This document shows, one piece after another, positions 50,501 through 61,100 of a stretch of DNA of 64,000 nt. The position numbers and the translations under genes are program-made. Each line of letters starts with the position of its first letter. Position 1 is the first letter of the stretch. This DNA comes from Limnoglobus roseus (lineage in GTDB: Bacteria > Planctomycetota > Planctomycetia > Gemmatales > Gemmataceae): NCBI RefSeq assembly GCF_008254045.1, contig NZ_CP042425.1, positions 4,402,001 to 4,466,000 on the forward strand. The letters are read 5' to 3'. Below the pieces are notes generated by a model, which did not search any database, was not told the origin of the DNA, and saw only the letters and a program-made list of their open reading frames with translations.

Positions 50501-51468
50501 AACTGCTGGCGTTCAGCCGCAAGCAAGTCCTGGCCCCGCGGATTCTCAACCTGAACGAGGTCGTGGCCGAAACCGACAAGATGCTCCGCCGGATGATCGG
50601 GGAAGACGTCCGGCTGACGACCACCCTGGAATCGGCCCCGTGGGCCGTGCGGGCCGACGCCGGGCTGATCGAGCAGGTGCTGCTCAACCTGGCGGTGAAC
50701 GCGCGGGACGCAATGCCAATGGGCGGTCGCCTCACGATCGAGACCCAGAACATCGAACTGAACGAATCGTACACCCGCACCCACGCGGACGCGCGGGCCG
50801 GTCCCCACGTCCTGTTGAGCATGACGGACACCGGCACGGGCATGTCGCCGGACGTTCAAGAGCGGATTTTTGAGCCGTTCTTCACGACCAAGGACCCGGG
50901 CAAGGGCACCGGGCTGGGCCTGGCCACCGTGTTCGGGATCGTCAAGCAGAGCGGCGGCCACGTCGCGGTGTATAGCGAGGTGGGGGTTGGCACGTCCTTC
51001 AAAGTGTACTTGCCCCGAGTCGAGCCGCGGTCGGACGTCCGGGAAGCTCCGACTAGGATCGTGCCGCCCCCGCGAGGGACGGAGACGATCCTGTTGGCGG
51101 AAGACGAAGCCGGGGTGCGGGGATTAACGAGCTACATTCTGGCCGGGTGCGGCTACACGGTTTTCGAAGCCGCCGACGGAACCGCGGCCGTGCAAATCGC
51201 GGACGGGCACCGCGGGCCGATTCATCTTCTGGTCACCGACGTCGTCATGCCCGGGGCGGGCGGGCGAAGCGTCTCCGAGCAGGTGGCCAAACGTCACCCC
51301 GGCGTTCGCGTGCTGTTCACCTCCGGCTACACGGACGACGCCGTCATTCGGCACGGCGTGCTGCGGGAGGGCGTGAACTTCCTTCAGAAGCCGTTCTCCC
51401 CGACCGCGCTGGCGTTCAAGGTGCGAGAGGTTCTGGACGCACCCGCGGAGACCGACCGCCTTTCGTAA
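47590..51468 (+). CDS. Multi-PAS hybrid histidine kinase with LOV blue-light domain
   Basis: 1292 aa, soluble. Order: N-terminal receiver (~8-125, DAVLSDHTMPEFG); five PAS domains (~130-770, e.g. SSDDAITSMTPDGIIVSWNP, WLNAIHPDD, NGLHPDDRGR); a LOV domain (~790-905); HisKA; HATPase; C-terminal receiver (~1160-1280, IHLLVTDVVMPGAGG, FLQKPFSPTALAF). The LOV domain has NPIIYVSPGFERITGY, GRNCRFLQG with the adduct-forming Cys at residue 831, NYRKDGTPFWNELSVAPVRN and FVGVQSDVT. These are all the flavin-binding signatures of a real LOV sensor. His925 lies in GGVAHDFNNLLTIINGYSEV. It probably senses blue light and passes phosphate through its own receiver to the Rcp1-like protein or others. It is paralogous to the broken kinase at 43.7-44.8 kb. 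Confidence 0.93.
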   Translation: MTAMRQRIRVIIVEDEPDDAELMVLALRRGGLDAEWERVETGTALTAALAAGPWDAVLSDHTMPEFGSAAALAIVREGDPDLPFIVVSGTVGEDAAVAMMRAGANDYILKGSLVRLPPVIEREVREVGNRRAKRATELIAAQLASIVQSSDDAITSMTPDGIIVSWNPAAERLHGLTAAEAVGRPISIIVPPEKADEFVGLLDRMRRGEHLTQFETVRLHRDGTRRHVSVTAAPILDQDGQLVGVSKFARDIGDRIRREEELRASEDRFRQQSQVLQSILDNMSDGVVAADETGQFLLFNPAAEHILRSKKLDARPEEWQAQYSLFLPPDGVLPFPTADNPMVKAMRGEACDAVEMIVNHDRSPDPRWISVNARPMRDAAGGLRGGITVFRNITEQKRAEIATRRSEQRYRSLVEATAAIVWDSPPSGEFDTEQAGWSAFTGQTVEQHRGWGWLNAIHPDDRPKSARAWAVAVQERTPYQLDHRVLRADGQVRLMSARAVPVCGPAGEIREWVGVHTDVTDQKLAEEAVRASEERLRSFVENVSAPVAMFDREMRYLHVSRRWMTDYHLGERNIIGLSHYEVFPELPPSWKEIHQRCLAGAVDRCEEASFERADGTVQWIRWEVRPWVRTGGGFGGVIMFTEDITSRKRAETLLLESQQRLVLATESAGIGIWDWDVSANAMAWDARMLVLYGIRRHEFTGGYDQWQNGLHPDDRGRAGAEIATALAGTKDFHTEFRIVRGDGEVRHIEAHALVQRAADGSATRMTGVNWDITDRKRAEDALRLRDRAIQAATQGLLITDPSQAGNPIIYVSPGFERITGYASAESVGRNCRFLQGVDTSPAAVAQIHAAVRAEEPCTVELLNYRKDGTPFWNELSVAPVRNAAGDLMHFVGVQSDVTHRRKLEEQFRQAQKLDAFGQLAGGVAHDFNNLLTIINGYSEVLLQKLPAGDSSRELVAEIHKAGERSAGLTRQLLAFSRKQVLAPRILNLNEVVAETDKMLRRMIGEDVRLTTTLESAPWAVRADAGLIEQVLLNLAVNARDAMPMGGRLTIETQNIELNESYTRTHADARAGPHVLLSMTDTGTGMSPDVQERIFEPFFTTKDPGKGTGLGLATVFGIVKQSGGHVAVYSEVGVGTSFKVYLPRVEPRSDVREAPTRIVPPPRGTETILLAEDEAGVRGLTSYILAGCGYTVFEAADGTAAVQIADGHRGPIHLLVTDVVMPGAGGRSVSEQVAKRHPGVRVLFTSGYTDDAVIRHGVLREGVNFLQKPFSPTALAFKVREVLDAPAETDRLS

Positions 51469-51566
51469 GAGGCCGGGGCGGTCAAATCACTTTCGAGACG
51501 CACGAAGTGGAGGTCGAGCGAGCGGTCGGCGAATTGAAAGAGGCCGCACGGATGAAGTAGTCGTGG

Positions 51567-52601
51567 TCACACCGACCGGATCACGCACTTATTCCGGCCA
51601 GTCTCCTTGGCCTCCTGGAGAGCCGACTCGGCGGCCCCGCGGAGTTGATCATACCCGACCAAACTCCCCGGGCCGACGGTGGCGAATCCGACGCTCACGG
51701 TCACCCGGACGGGATGGCCCTGGTACGCCGTCGCCGCGGCCGCGACGTTCGCCCGGAGCCGCTCGGCGAGCGCCTCGGCCCCACCCGCGTCGGTCCCGGG
51801 GGCGACCACCATGAACTCCTCCCCGCCCACCCGGCCGATGGCGTCGGATGCCCGGATCAAGGTCTTGAGAACCCCGGCCAGCCACGTCAGCACGTGGTCC
51901 CCGCCGGACAGGAGGAGGGCGGTGTTCACGTCCTTGAAGTGGTCGACGTCCACCAACCCGATCGCGAGCGGGGCCGGGAAGCGAGTCCGGCGGACGATCT
52001 CCGTGTGGGCGATGCGGTCGATCGCCCGCCGGTTCGGCAGCCCGGTCAGCGGGTCGGACAGGGCCATCTCTTCCAACACCCGGTTCTGCCGTTCGAGTTG
52101 GCCGATCAAGTCCCGCCGGTCCTCCTCGCCCTGCCGGAGGCTCTCCAGGAGTTCGTGCTGGCGGACGGACGACACCACCAGGGCCTCGTTCATCGCCACC
52201 ACCCGCTGCCGAAAGCGGGCCGCCTCCGTCGCGTCGGTTACCTGGACGAGGACGCCGGCCGGGCGGCCGTCCGCCCCGAAGATGGCCCACGCCATGTACG
52301 ACCAGTGGGCCGGGGACGCCTGGCGGTGTTCCTGCTCCGCCAGGCTCTCCGCCAACCCGGTCTGGAATACGTGATCGAGGGTCATCATGCACCCGTTCCC
52401 CACCCCCTCCGGCACGGCCTCCGCGAACGGGCGGCCGATCAATTCGGCCGCCGGCCGGCCGACGAGGCGGGAGAACGAGGGGTTGGCGTAGCGGATCACG
52501 TGGGTCGGCCCCCCGACGGCGAGCGCCGGCTGGGGGGACTGCTCCGAGAAGTAGCGGCACAGGAGAGCCGGGACAAACGGATCGGCCGTGGACGGATTCA
52601 T
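51567..52601 (-). CDS. PAS-GGDEF diguanylate cyclase
   Basis: 344 aa, soluble. A PAS domain (~20-135: PQPALAVGGPTHVIRYANPS, LVGRPAAELIGRPFAEAVPE) precedes a coiled-coil linker (~140-180, RQHELLESLRQGEEDRRDLI). The GGDEF domain (~180-344) contains DPLTGLPNRRAIDRI, GLVDVDHFKDVN, and the active-site RVGGEEFMVV loop, so the catalytic GG[D/E]EF is intact. It would make cyclic di-GMP from GTP, under control of the PAS signal. No RxxD inhibitory site was seen at the usual place before GGEEF. Its start is 17 bp from the end of the KaiC-like gene, so both belong to one minus-strand operon. Confidence 0.93.
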   Translation of the reverse strand: MNPSTADPFVPALLCRYFSEQSPQPALAVGGPTHVIRYANPSFSRLVGRPAAELIGRPFAEAVPEGVGNGCMMTLDHVFQTGLAESLAEQEHRQASPAHWSYMAWAIFGADGRPAGVLVQVTDATEAARFRQRVVAMNEALVVSSVRQHELLESLRQGEEDRRDLIGQLERQNRVLEEMALSDPLTGLPNRRAIDRIAHTEIVRRTRFPAPLAIGLVDVDHFKDVNTALLLSGGDHVLTWLAGVLKTLIRASDAIGRVGGEEFMVVAPGTDAGGAEALAERLRANVAAAATAYQGHPVRVTVSVGFATVGPGSLVGYDQLRGAAESALQEAKETGRNKCVIRSV

Positions 52602-52617
52602 GGCTTCCCCCGGGTTG

Positions 52618-54096
52618 TTAACGGGCCGGCGGGGCGACGGGTTCGGGGATCCCGCTGATCAGGCCGTGGTACCCGGTCAGCCGCCCGCCGACCCGCAGGC
52701 CTGCGGCCGTGATCTCGTACTCGCAGATGTCCTTGCTGTGGTCCCCTGCCCGCATCTTGACGACCAGCAGCGCCTTGCGGAGTTGGCCGTCGATCTCGAC
52801 GTACCGGAGGCGGATGATGTCGTCGCTGAGGAATGAGATCGAGTACGGGCTTAGGGCCAGTTCGGTGAACGTCTCGGTCACCTCGACGGTGCTCACGATC
52901 GTGACGCCGGTCCGCGTCAGCGCCCCGATCATCCGGTAGAGCGACTCCCGAAAGTCGGTGCGGAAGCCGGGTGCCAGGGCCATCTCGAACCCGGCCAGCG
53001 AGTCGATCACTACCCGCTTCGCCCCCGTCCGCTCGACCGCGTCGAGGATCTCCCGCATCGTCTCGTCGACCGACAGGTCCAGTGGGCGGAGGTAAATGAC
53101 GGTGAGGGTCCCGTTCCGCTGGGGCGCGTCGAAGTCCAGGCCGAACCCGGCCGCCCGGCCGGCGTACTCCTCCGGCCGCTCCTCGAAGATGGCGACGATC
53201 CCCGGCTCACCGACGCGGAGGCCCTCGGCGATGAACTGGGTCGCGAACACGGACTTGCCCGACCCCGACGGCCCGGCGATGAGCAGGCTGTCGCCCTCGG
53301 GGATGCCCCCGCCCATCATCGCGTCCAACGCGGGGACCCCGCACGTCAGCCGCCGCCGGTCGGGGGCCTTGTCCTTCCGCCCGGACAGGCCGAAGGTGCG
53401 GGGGAAGGCCTGGACCCCGGCGTCGGTGATGCGGAACGTGTGCAGCCCCGGGACGGACGCCTGGCCGCGGAGTTTCATGACCTGGAATTTCCGCACGATC
53501 GAGTTCCGTTCGACCTGCTGGTACAACCAGAACAGACCGTCGGCGACGGTGAACACCGGGTTGTCCCGGACCTCGCCCTCCGTGTACTCGCCGATCAGGA
53601 ACGTGGTCGCCTGCCAGCTGGTCAGGTGCAGCGCGAGCCTCTGAACGAACGCCTGGAGGTCGGCCTCCCCGGTCCCGCCGGCCGCCTTCCGGACGACAGT
53701 CCGGAACGAGTCGACCACGACGACGCTGGGGCCGACCGCCTCGACCTCCCGGACGATCTCCGCCAAAACCGCGTCCAGGTCCTTCTCAAGTACGACCTGG
53801 CTGAGGTTCACGAACCGGACGCCGGCACCCAGCTTGGCCGCGTCGAAGAACTGGAACTGCTGCTGATACCGGAGCATCTTGAGGGCCGGTTCGCCGAGGA
53901 CGGTGAAGTACAGGGCCGGCCTGTCCGAGGTGGCGTTGGCGAAAATGATTTGGTGGGCGAGGGTCGTCTTCCCGCCCCCCGGCGCCCCGGCAATGATGTT
54001 GAACGAGTATTCGGGCAGCCCGCCGCCGAGGATCTCGTCCAGGCCCGGCACGCCGGTCGGCAACTTCCGAATGGTGACCTTGTCTCCGGCGCTCAT
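52618..54096 (-). CDS. KaiC-like circadian-clock family ATPase (two RecA domains)
   Basis: 492 aa. Two tandem KaiC domains, ~1-240 and ~245-480. Walker A motifs are GAPGGGKTTLAHQ and GPSGSGKSVFATQ. Walker B-like strands are GPSVVVVDSFRTVV and AKRVVIDSLAGFEM. Typical openings are RKLPTGVPGLDEILGGGLPE and RLTCGVPALDAMMGGGIPEG. The C-terminal end KMRAGDHSKDICEYEI follows the KaiC pattern. KaiC-like proteins act as phospho-switches in clock-like or light-signalling networks, and in non-cyanobacteria often interact with PAS kinases. No kaiA or kaiB is in view. Its first codon overlaps the stop of the 147-aa gene upstream (ATGA), so they are coupled. Confidence 0.93.
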   Translation of the reverse strand: MSAGDKVTIRKLPTGVPGLDEILGGGLPEYSFNIIAGAPGGGKTTLAHQIIFANATSDRPALYFTVLGEPALKMLRYQQQFQFFDAAKLGAGVRFVNLSQVVLEKDLDAVLAEIVREVEAVGPSVVVVDSFRTVVRKAAGGTGEADLQAFVQRLALHLTSWQATTFLIGEYTEGEVRDNPVFTVADGLFWLYQQVERNSIVRKFQVMKLRGQASVPGLHTFRITDAGVQAFPRTFGLSGRKDKAPDRRRLTCGVPALDAMMGGGIPEGDSLLIAGPSGSGKSVFATQFIAEGLRVGEPGIVAIFEERPEEYAGRAAGFGLDFDAPQRNGTLTVIYLRPLDLSVDETMREILDAVERTGAKRVVIDSLAGFEMALAPGFRTDFRESLYRMIGALTRTGVTIVSTVEVTETFTELALSPYSISFLSDDIIRLRYVEIDGQLRKALLVVKMRAGDHSKDICEYEITAAGLRVGGRLTGYHGLISGIPEPVAPPAR

Positions 54097-54536
54097 AATC
54101 CCTCTCTGTTCCCTTCGTCCCCTCCGGTCCCGGGCAGGCCCGGGCAGGCGTCCCGCACCAGGGTCAGCGTCAGGGGGTAACCGATGAACGTCGCCAGCAG
54201 GCCGATGACATGGGCCACGACGGCGACCCCCGCCGGACCGTCGGCCTCCGCGCCCCGGTGACCGGCCCCGGGGTCATCAAGGCCCTCGACAGAGCCGTCG
54301 GTCCGCACTCGCACGGGGCCCAGTGACGGGACTTCCGCCCGGGCCAGGGCCACCGCCCGCGACAGGAGGGAGTGGAAGCCGGCGGCGCCGACCAACCTGG
54401 TGAGCGGCGGGCGGAGCCGCTCGCATGCTCGGACCGCCGCCAACCCGCCGACGACCGGCGGTTCGGCGTTTCCCGCCTCGTAAGCGACGAGTCGCCGGGC
54501 GAGGTCGTGGATCGTAGGCGGAACGGGGTCCATCAA
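54093..54536 (-). CDS. Small protein coupled to the KaiC-like gene, unknown
   Basis: 147 aa, ATG 54536 (second Met two codons later). The N-terminal half is helical (IHDLARRLVAYEAGNAEPPV, GLAAVRACERLRPPLTRLVG, AGFHSLLSRAVALARAEVPS). A late hydrophobic segment (GVAVVAHVIGLLATFIGYPL, ~103-122) could be membrane-associated or buried. Its last bases overlap the start of the kaiC-like gene, which makes a functional partnership likely. I cannot name a family. The sequence VGAAGFHSLLSRALALA-like is common in small regulator-type unknowns next to KaiC genes, but this is weak evidence. Confidence 0.65.
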   Translation of the reverse strand: MMDPVPPTIHDLARRLVAYEAGNAEPPVVGGLAAVRACERLRPPLTRLVGAAGFHSLLSRAVALARAEVPSLGPVRVRTDGSVEGLDDPGAGHRGAEADGPAGVAVVAHVIGLLATFIGYPLTLTLVRDACPGLPGTGGDEGNREGL

Positions 54537-55146
54537 GCGACTCTCCGACGGCAGCCCTCTTTGCTGCGGAGTGGGATTGTCTCTCCCATCTGACCCGCTT
54601 ACCCGTAATCGTCCGGCGGTGTTCCGCGGTAACTGGAAGGACGAAGAACTCTGCCGAAATGACTATTGTACAAATATTTACTCAGACCTGCTATCCATAT
54701 TCCGAGATGGAGTACTTCATTAAGTGTGAATCGAGGATTGAGCCGGCCGCCGACCGAACACCGCACGCCCTTCAACCGGATGGTCGGCGGCCGACCAAAC
54801 AGGCTGTCGGAGAGCGATTGAATAACGCCTCCAAAGCCGGCCACCGGTTCAGGTAGAGCATTGATTCTCTCACTGGTTCCGATTATCTCGTCTAGAATCT
54901 GCATAAATTTTAACCGTAAGTGAAGAGTCAAAACGCTGTTGAGTTCCACTTCGGGCGTCTTTCTACGACGCCACATGATCCTTTGAGATCTTGAATTCTT
55001 CAGCTGAAACAATTTGATGCCGTCGCCGTACTTTCCTGCGAGTATTCGGGTCAATCATTTCCGTCCAACCAGATTGCGGCCATTTCTGAACTACCGTTAG
55101 GCCTCCGCTTCAACTCCGACTTATACCTCGCCTCACGAGCTTTCAC
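54537..55146. other. Divergent intergenic region between the KaiC-like operon and the giant protein gene
   Basis: 610 bp with much lower GC than average. It contains a 15-base palindrome GGTCGGCGGCCGACC near 54782. Small frames on either strand (65-151 codons) show no recognisable product or ribosome site. The promoters of both flanking operons should be here. Confidence 0.45.
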
Positions 55147-58100
55147 ATGACCTGGGTCAACTCCCTCTATCGCACGTGGGGAATTTCCAAGAGCCGCAAG
55201 TCGGCCGCGGGACGCCGGCCTCTTCGCAACCTCAACCTGACGCCGCTGGAAGACCGCGTTACCCCGGCGTTCCAAACCTGGACCGGGGCCGTGAACGCGA
55301 ACTGGAGCGACGCCGGCAACTGGTCCGGGGCCATCGCCGCCGGCGACGACTTGATCTTCCCCGGCGGGGCGGCGACGCTCTCTCCGGTCAATGACTTCGC
55401 GGGCGGGACCACGTTCGCGTCGATCTCCGTCCTCGGGGCGGGGTACAACCTGTCGGGCAACGCCGTCGCCGTGACGGCGGGCCTGTCGGCGACCTACGGG
55501 GCGGGCACTTCGACGAGCACCCTGGACGTCGCCCTCGGCAACGGGGCGGTGGACGTCGCGAGCGGCGGCCGACTCGATCTCGCCGGCGACGTCAGCGGGT
55601 CGGCCGGCCTGAATCTGACGGGCGGGGGCACCCTCGGCCTGACCGGGGCGAGCACCTACACCGGTGATACCACGATCAACGCGGGCGTGCTGGATGTGGA
55701 CGGCTCGATCGTAAGCCCGGTGGTCCTCGCGGGCGGCTCGTTGACCGGGTCGGGCACGCTCAACGGTGCGGGAATCAGCGGGAGCGCGGCCACAACGGTC
55801 GATCCGGGGTCCGTGGGCGGTGCAGGGATCTTGACCTACGCGAACGGAACCGGATTCACCCTCCCGTCCGCCACGACATTCCACGTCGATCTCAACGGAG
55901 TCACCGTCGGAACGGGCTACGATCAACTGAAACTCACCAACGGATCGGCCCTCTTCAACCCGAACGGCGCGGACCTGGATATCAGCCTCGGCTACCTGCC
56001 GGCCGTGAACACCAGTTTCCAAATCGTCTCCCAGGCCAAGGGGTCGCCGATCACCGGGCGGTTCAACGGCATCAGCCAGTTCGGTAGCGTGACGTCCGGA
56101 CCGGTGACGTTTTCGGTCGGGTACTTCAGTTCGGGCGTGATCATCACGGTCACCGCCGTCAACGTCGCGACCCGCACCTGGACCGGCGGCGACGCGGACG
56201 ACAGCCTTTGGTCCTCGCCCGACAACTGGGCCTCGGGCATCGCACCGGGCTTCGGCGACCGACTCGTGTTCGCGTCCGGGGCCGCCCGGGCGAGCAGCGT
56301 CAACGACTTCGCCGCCGGGACCACCTTCCATTCAATCGAGATCCAGTCGGCCGGGTTCAACTTCTTCGGCAACTCGATTCAACTCGTGGGCGGGGTGACT
56401 GCCACCCACGCCTCCGGGACGTCCACGATCGGAATGGACCTGGCCCTGACGGCGAACCAGACGATCAACGTGGCGGCCGGCGGGGGCCTGGTCCTGGCCG
56501 GACAGGTCTCGGGCGCGTTCGGCGTAACCAAGACCGGCGAGGGGGCCTTGGCGTACACCGGAAGCGGTGCCAACTCGTACACCGGCACGACCACCGTCAA
56601 CGGCGGCACCCTCGTGCTGAACAAGACGGGCGTCAACGCCATGGGCGGCAACCTGATCGTCGGCGATGGCACGGGCGGCGAGACGGTGCAACTCGCGGGC
56701 GACGACCAGATCCCGGACGCGGCGACCGTGACCGTCAACGAGGGGGCTACGTTCGACCTGAACGGGCGGAGCGAGACGTTCGCCACGCTGGTGCTCCAGG
56801 GCACGACGGTCGCCATCGCGGCGGGGCAGACGCTCACCCTCACCTCCGGCCTAACCACGGTCATCGCCGCCAGTCACGCCGCCGCGACGATCGCGGGGCC
56901 GGGCGTACTCGACCTGGGCGGCAACCCGACCTTCGCTCTGAATAGTGACCACGACGGCTTCCACAACGGCACGATCAACGTCGATGCCGAGATCGGCGCG
57001 GTGATCCAGAACGGCGGCATCGTCAAGAGCGGATCGGGCATCGTGGGACTCTCGGGCGCGAACATTTACGCCGGCGACACGGCCGTTTACGGCGGTGCGA
57101 TCCAGGTCAAGAGCGACACCGGCCTCGGAACGCCGGGCGTCACGACCGTCGCGAGCGGCGCGTCGGTCTACTTCAACGGCCCGGCTCTGGTCGTGGATGA
57201 AGAGTTCGTGATCGCCGGCACGGGGTTCATCTCCTCGGGTGCCCTCACGGTCGTCTCGGGTTCGGCCACGCTGACCGGCACCGTGACCCTGACGGGCAAC
57301 AGCCAGATCGGTGCCGCCCCCGCCGCGACGTTGACGATCACCGGCGCGATCGACGACGGCGGCTCCACCTTCGACCTGACGGTCTTTCAGGGGGCCAACG
57401 GCCGCACCATTTTGAGCGGGGCCAACCTGTTCAACGGGACCGTGACCGTGAGCGGGGGGTTCCTGCGGGTCACGACCGACGACGCACTCGGCAACCCGGC
57501 CTCGGCGTCGGTCGTCAGCGTCCTCTCCGGGGCCTCGCTGGAACTCGCGGGCGGAATCACCCTCCCGGCGACCAAGACGATTGCCATATCCGGCGTCCCC
57601 GTCAGCGATTCCAGCAAGATCATGAGCCTCTCGGGCGACAACACGATCCAGGGCGACATCGGCATTACGGGCGGCAACAACGTGGCCTTCGACGTCGCCG
57701 CCGGGACGACGTTGCAAGTCGCCGGCGTCATTAGCGGCCCGCGGGACTTCGACAAGAACGGGGCCGGCACGCTGATTCTCTCGGGGGTGAACACGCACAC
57801 CGGGAACGTGAACGTCGGCGACGGCACCCTGATCGTCAACGGCTCACTCGCCACCAGCAATCTCGTCTTCGTGGACGGCACCCTCGGCGGCACGGGCACA
57901 CTCCCGGCCGTGACGGTCTCGGCGATCGGGACGCTCGCGCCGGGCGTCGGCCCCGGCCTCCTGAACACGGGCGACGTCTCATTCACCAACGGCACGACCT
58001 TCTCCGTCGAGCTCAACGGGACGACCGTCGGCACGCAGTACGACCAGGCGAACGTCGCCGGCACGGTCGACCTCGCCGGGGCGACGCTGACGATCGCCCT

Positions 58101-61100
58101 GGATGCCACGCCGCCGATCGGGACGACCTACACGATCATCAGTAACGACGGCATCGACGCGATCACCGGGACGTTCAACGGGCTGCCGGAAGGCTCGTCC
58201 CTCACCATCGGGGTTGTGACGCTCACGATCAGTTACATCGGCGGGAGCGGCAACGACGTCGTCCTGACCGTCGCCGATGTTAGCTATACCTGGACCGGTG
58301 CCGACAACGGCGACCGCGACTGGGCCAACCCCGGCAACTGGGTCGGCGGCATCGTTCCGACGGCCGGCTCGCGGCTGTTCTTCCCCGTGAATCCGGTGCG
58401 GACCGAGAGTGTTAACAGTTTCTCCCCCGGCACCGTCTTCCACTCGGTGATCATCCTGGGCTCGGGCTACGACATCTACGGCAACCCGTTCGCGGTCCAG
58501 AACGGCATTGCGACCACCTATGCCGCGGGTACGTCGTCCCTGGGCCTGGGCATCACGTTGTTGGGGGACCAGTCGGTCGACGTGGCAGCCGGCGGTACGC
58601 TCGCGGTGACCGAGGCGATCTCCGGCGCGTTTTCGCTGACCAAGGTCGGGGCCGGTGTCTTGCGGTTCGAGCACGCGAACACCTACACCGGCGGCACGAC
58701 GGTCCTCGCGGGCCGGCTGGCCCTGACCGCACCGGCCGACATCGGGTCGGGCGTGTTGACGATCAATCCCGGCGCGACGCTGGACCTGCTGGGCAACGTG
58801 AACCTGGCGAACACGATCACGATCGGCGGCACGGGCGTGAGCGGCCTCGGGGCCGTCCAGAGCAGCAGTTCCACCAACACCCTCTCGGGCAACGTCACCC
58901 TCTCGGCCGACACCCTCTTCCAGACCTCGACCTCCCTCAACGTATTCGGGGCAATCGGGGGACCTTTCGGAATCTCGACCATCGGCCCGGGCACGTTCAA
59001 CCTGCTGGGGACCACCGCCAACACGTACACGGGCACGACTACCGCGGGGGGCAACTTCTTCGTCGTTGCGAAAGCCCCGGGCGTGGCCGCCATCCCGGGC
59101 AACCTGGTCATTACGGCCGGTTCGACATTCGTCGCTCAATCTGATAACCAGATTGTCACCTCCGCGGCCGTCACCCTCTCGGCCGCGACGGCCACGTTCG
59201 ACCTCGACGGCTTCAGCGCCACGATCGGGTCGCTGACCTTCACCGGCGGGTCGGTGACGACCGGTGCCGGCATGCTGACCCTGTCCTCGGGCGGCAGCAT
59301 CACCACGAACGGGTCTTCGTCCACGGCGACCCTCAGCGGCCATCTCGCCTTCGGCGGCCCCAACAACTTCTTCCTCGTGGCACAAGGGGCCACGCCCGGC
59401 GGGGTCGATCTCGCGGTGTCGGCGGTCGTCTCGTCCATCTTCAACATCATCAAGGACGGAGCGGGCACGATGGCCCTCTCGGGGGCGAACACTTACAGCG
59501 GCGGTACGAACATCAACGCGGGCGTGCTGGCGATCAGTCAGGGCACTGGTGCAGGGACCGGCGTCGTGAACGTCCTCGGGACGGGCACCCTCGACATCTC
59601 CGGTAGCATCTCCGTCTATAACTTTCTCTTGGTCGCGTCGAGCGGCACCGCGGTCCGCAGTTCGGCCGGGGCCAACACGGTCGGCGGGAACGTCTTCCTG
59701 GCGACCAACAGCACGATCGAGGTAGCGGCCTTCAGCACCCTTCACCTCGCCACGATGGTGAACGACTTCGGCAACGGGTCCGGCCTGACCACGACCGGCA
59801 CCGGGACGGTGCAACTCAGTGGGACGAACGCCTACGGCGGCGGGACGACCATCACTGCCGGCAACCTCCAGGTGTTCTCGGCCCAGGCGACCGGGACCAT
59901 GGGCACGGTCGCCCTGGCCACCGGGACGACCCTCCTGGTTTCGACCCCGACATATACCCTCCCCTCCGGCGGCCTCCAACTCGCCGCGGGCAGCACCTTC
60001 GCGGTCCCGGTGGGTCTGGATGTGACGCTGAATGGCGTCCTCACCCTGACCGCTGACGCCCTGTTGAACGTCGCCTCCGCCGGCACGCTCGCGGTCACCG
60101 ACGCCATCGGCGGCGCGTTCGGCCTCACCAAGACGGGTGAGGGAACGCTGACCCTGGTCGGCACCAGTTCCTACACGGGGGCGACCGTCGTGGCCGTCGG
60201 TATGCTCCGCGTCGATGGCGACATCGCGTCGAGCAGCGGGGTCGTCGTCGGCGTCGCGGGGGCGCTCAGCGGCATCGGCACCGTCGGGGCGGTCACCGTC
60301 TCCGGCGGCCTCCTCGCCCCGGGCGTCCTTTCGGGTACGCTGCACACCGGTGCCGTCACCCTCGGAAATGCCTCCACGTTCCTCACCGTCCTCGGGGGCA
60401 CCACGGCCGCCACCGGTTACGGTCAACTCGTCGCGGAGGCCGTCGACCTCGGCGGGGCCTCGCTCCAGGCGATCCTGGGCATTTACACGCCGTCGCCCGG
60501 GGACACCCTCCGGATCATCGACAACGCCGGGCTGTCCGCCGTTAGTAACACCTTCGGCGGCCTGCCGGAGGGGAGCACTCTGACCCTCCTCGGCTACACC
60601 TTCCGCATCAGCTACGTGGGCGGCGACGGCAACGACGTCACCCTCACCAACATTGCCGGCACCACGACCACGGTCACGACGAGCGCCGCGACGTCGGTCT
60701 ACGGGCAGCCGGTGACGTTGACGGCCGTCGTCGCTGCGGCGACCGGCACGGCGACGGGCACGGTCTCGTTCTTCGCGGGCGGAACCCTCCTGGGGACCGC
60801 GGCCGTCACGACCGTCGGCGGCTCCCAGGTGGCCACGTTCACGACGGCCGGCCTCCCGGTCGGGACGGCCGTGATCACGGCGGTGTACAACGGCACTTCG
60901 ATCTACTCGGCCAGTTCTGTCACCTTGAGCGGTGGGCTAACGATCAACCCGGCGGCGACGGCGACACACGTCACCTCGACCGGCACGTCGACCTACGGCC
61001 AGGGGGTGACCTTCACGGTCCAGGTGTCGGCGGTCGCACCGGGGGCCGGCCTCCCGGCCGGCGTCGTCCGACTCTTCGACGGTGCGACCCTCATCGCCAC

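Noticed and set aside
51567..54536. Complete kai clock operon
   Set aside because: Only a KaiC-like gene is present; no KaiA or KaiB sequence was seen, so a true clock cannot be claimed.
54599..55054. 151-codon minus-strand frame in the A/T-rich gap
   Set aside because: No recognisable domain, no ribosome site, no coupling to neighbours; possible but unsupported.
57979..60426. 815-codon minus-strand frame inside the giant gene
   Set aside because: Its product is an Arg/Gly/Asp-rich shadow of the beta-strand repeats; high-GC DNA leaves antisense frames open. Other minus-strand frames from 55 to 64 kb were rejected for the same reason.
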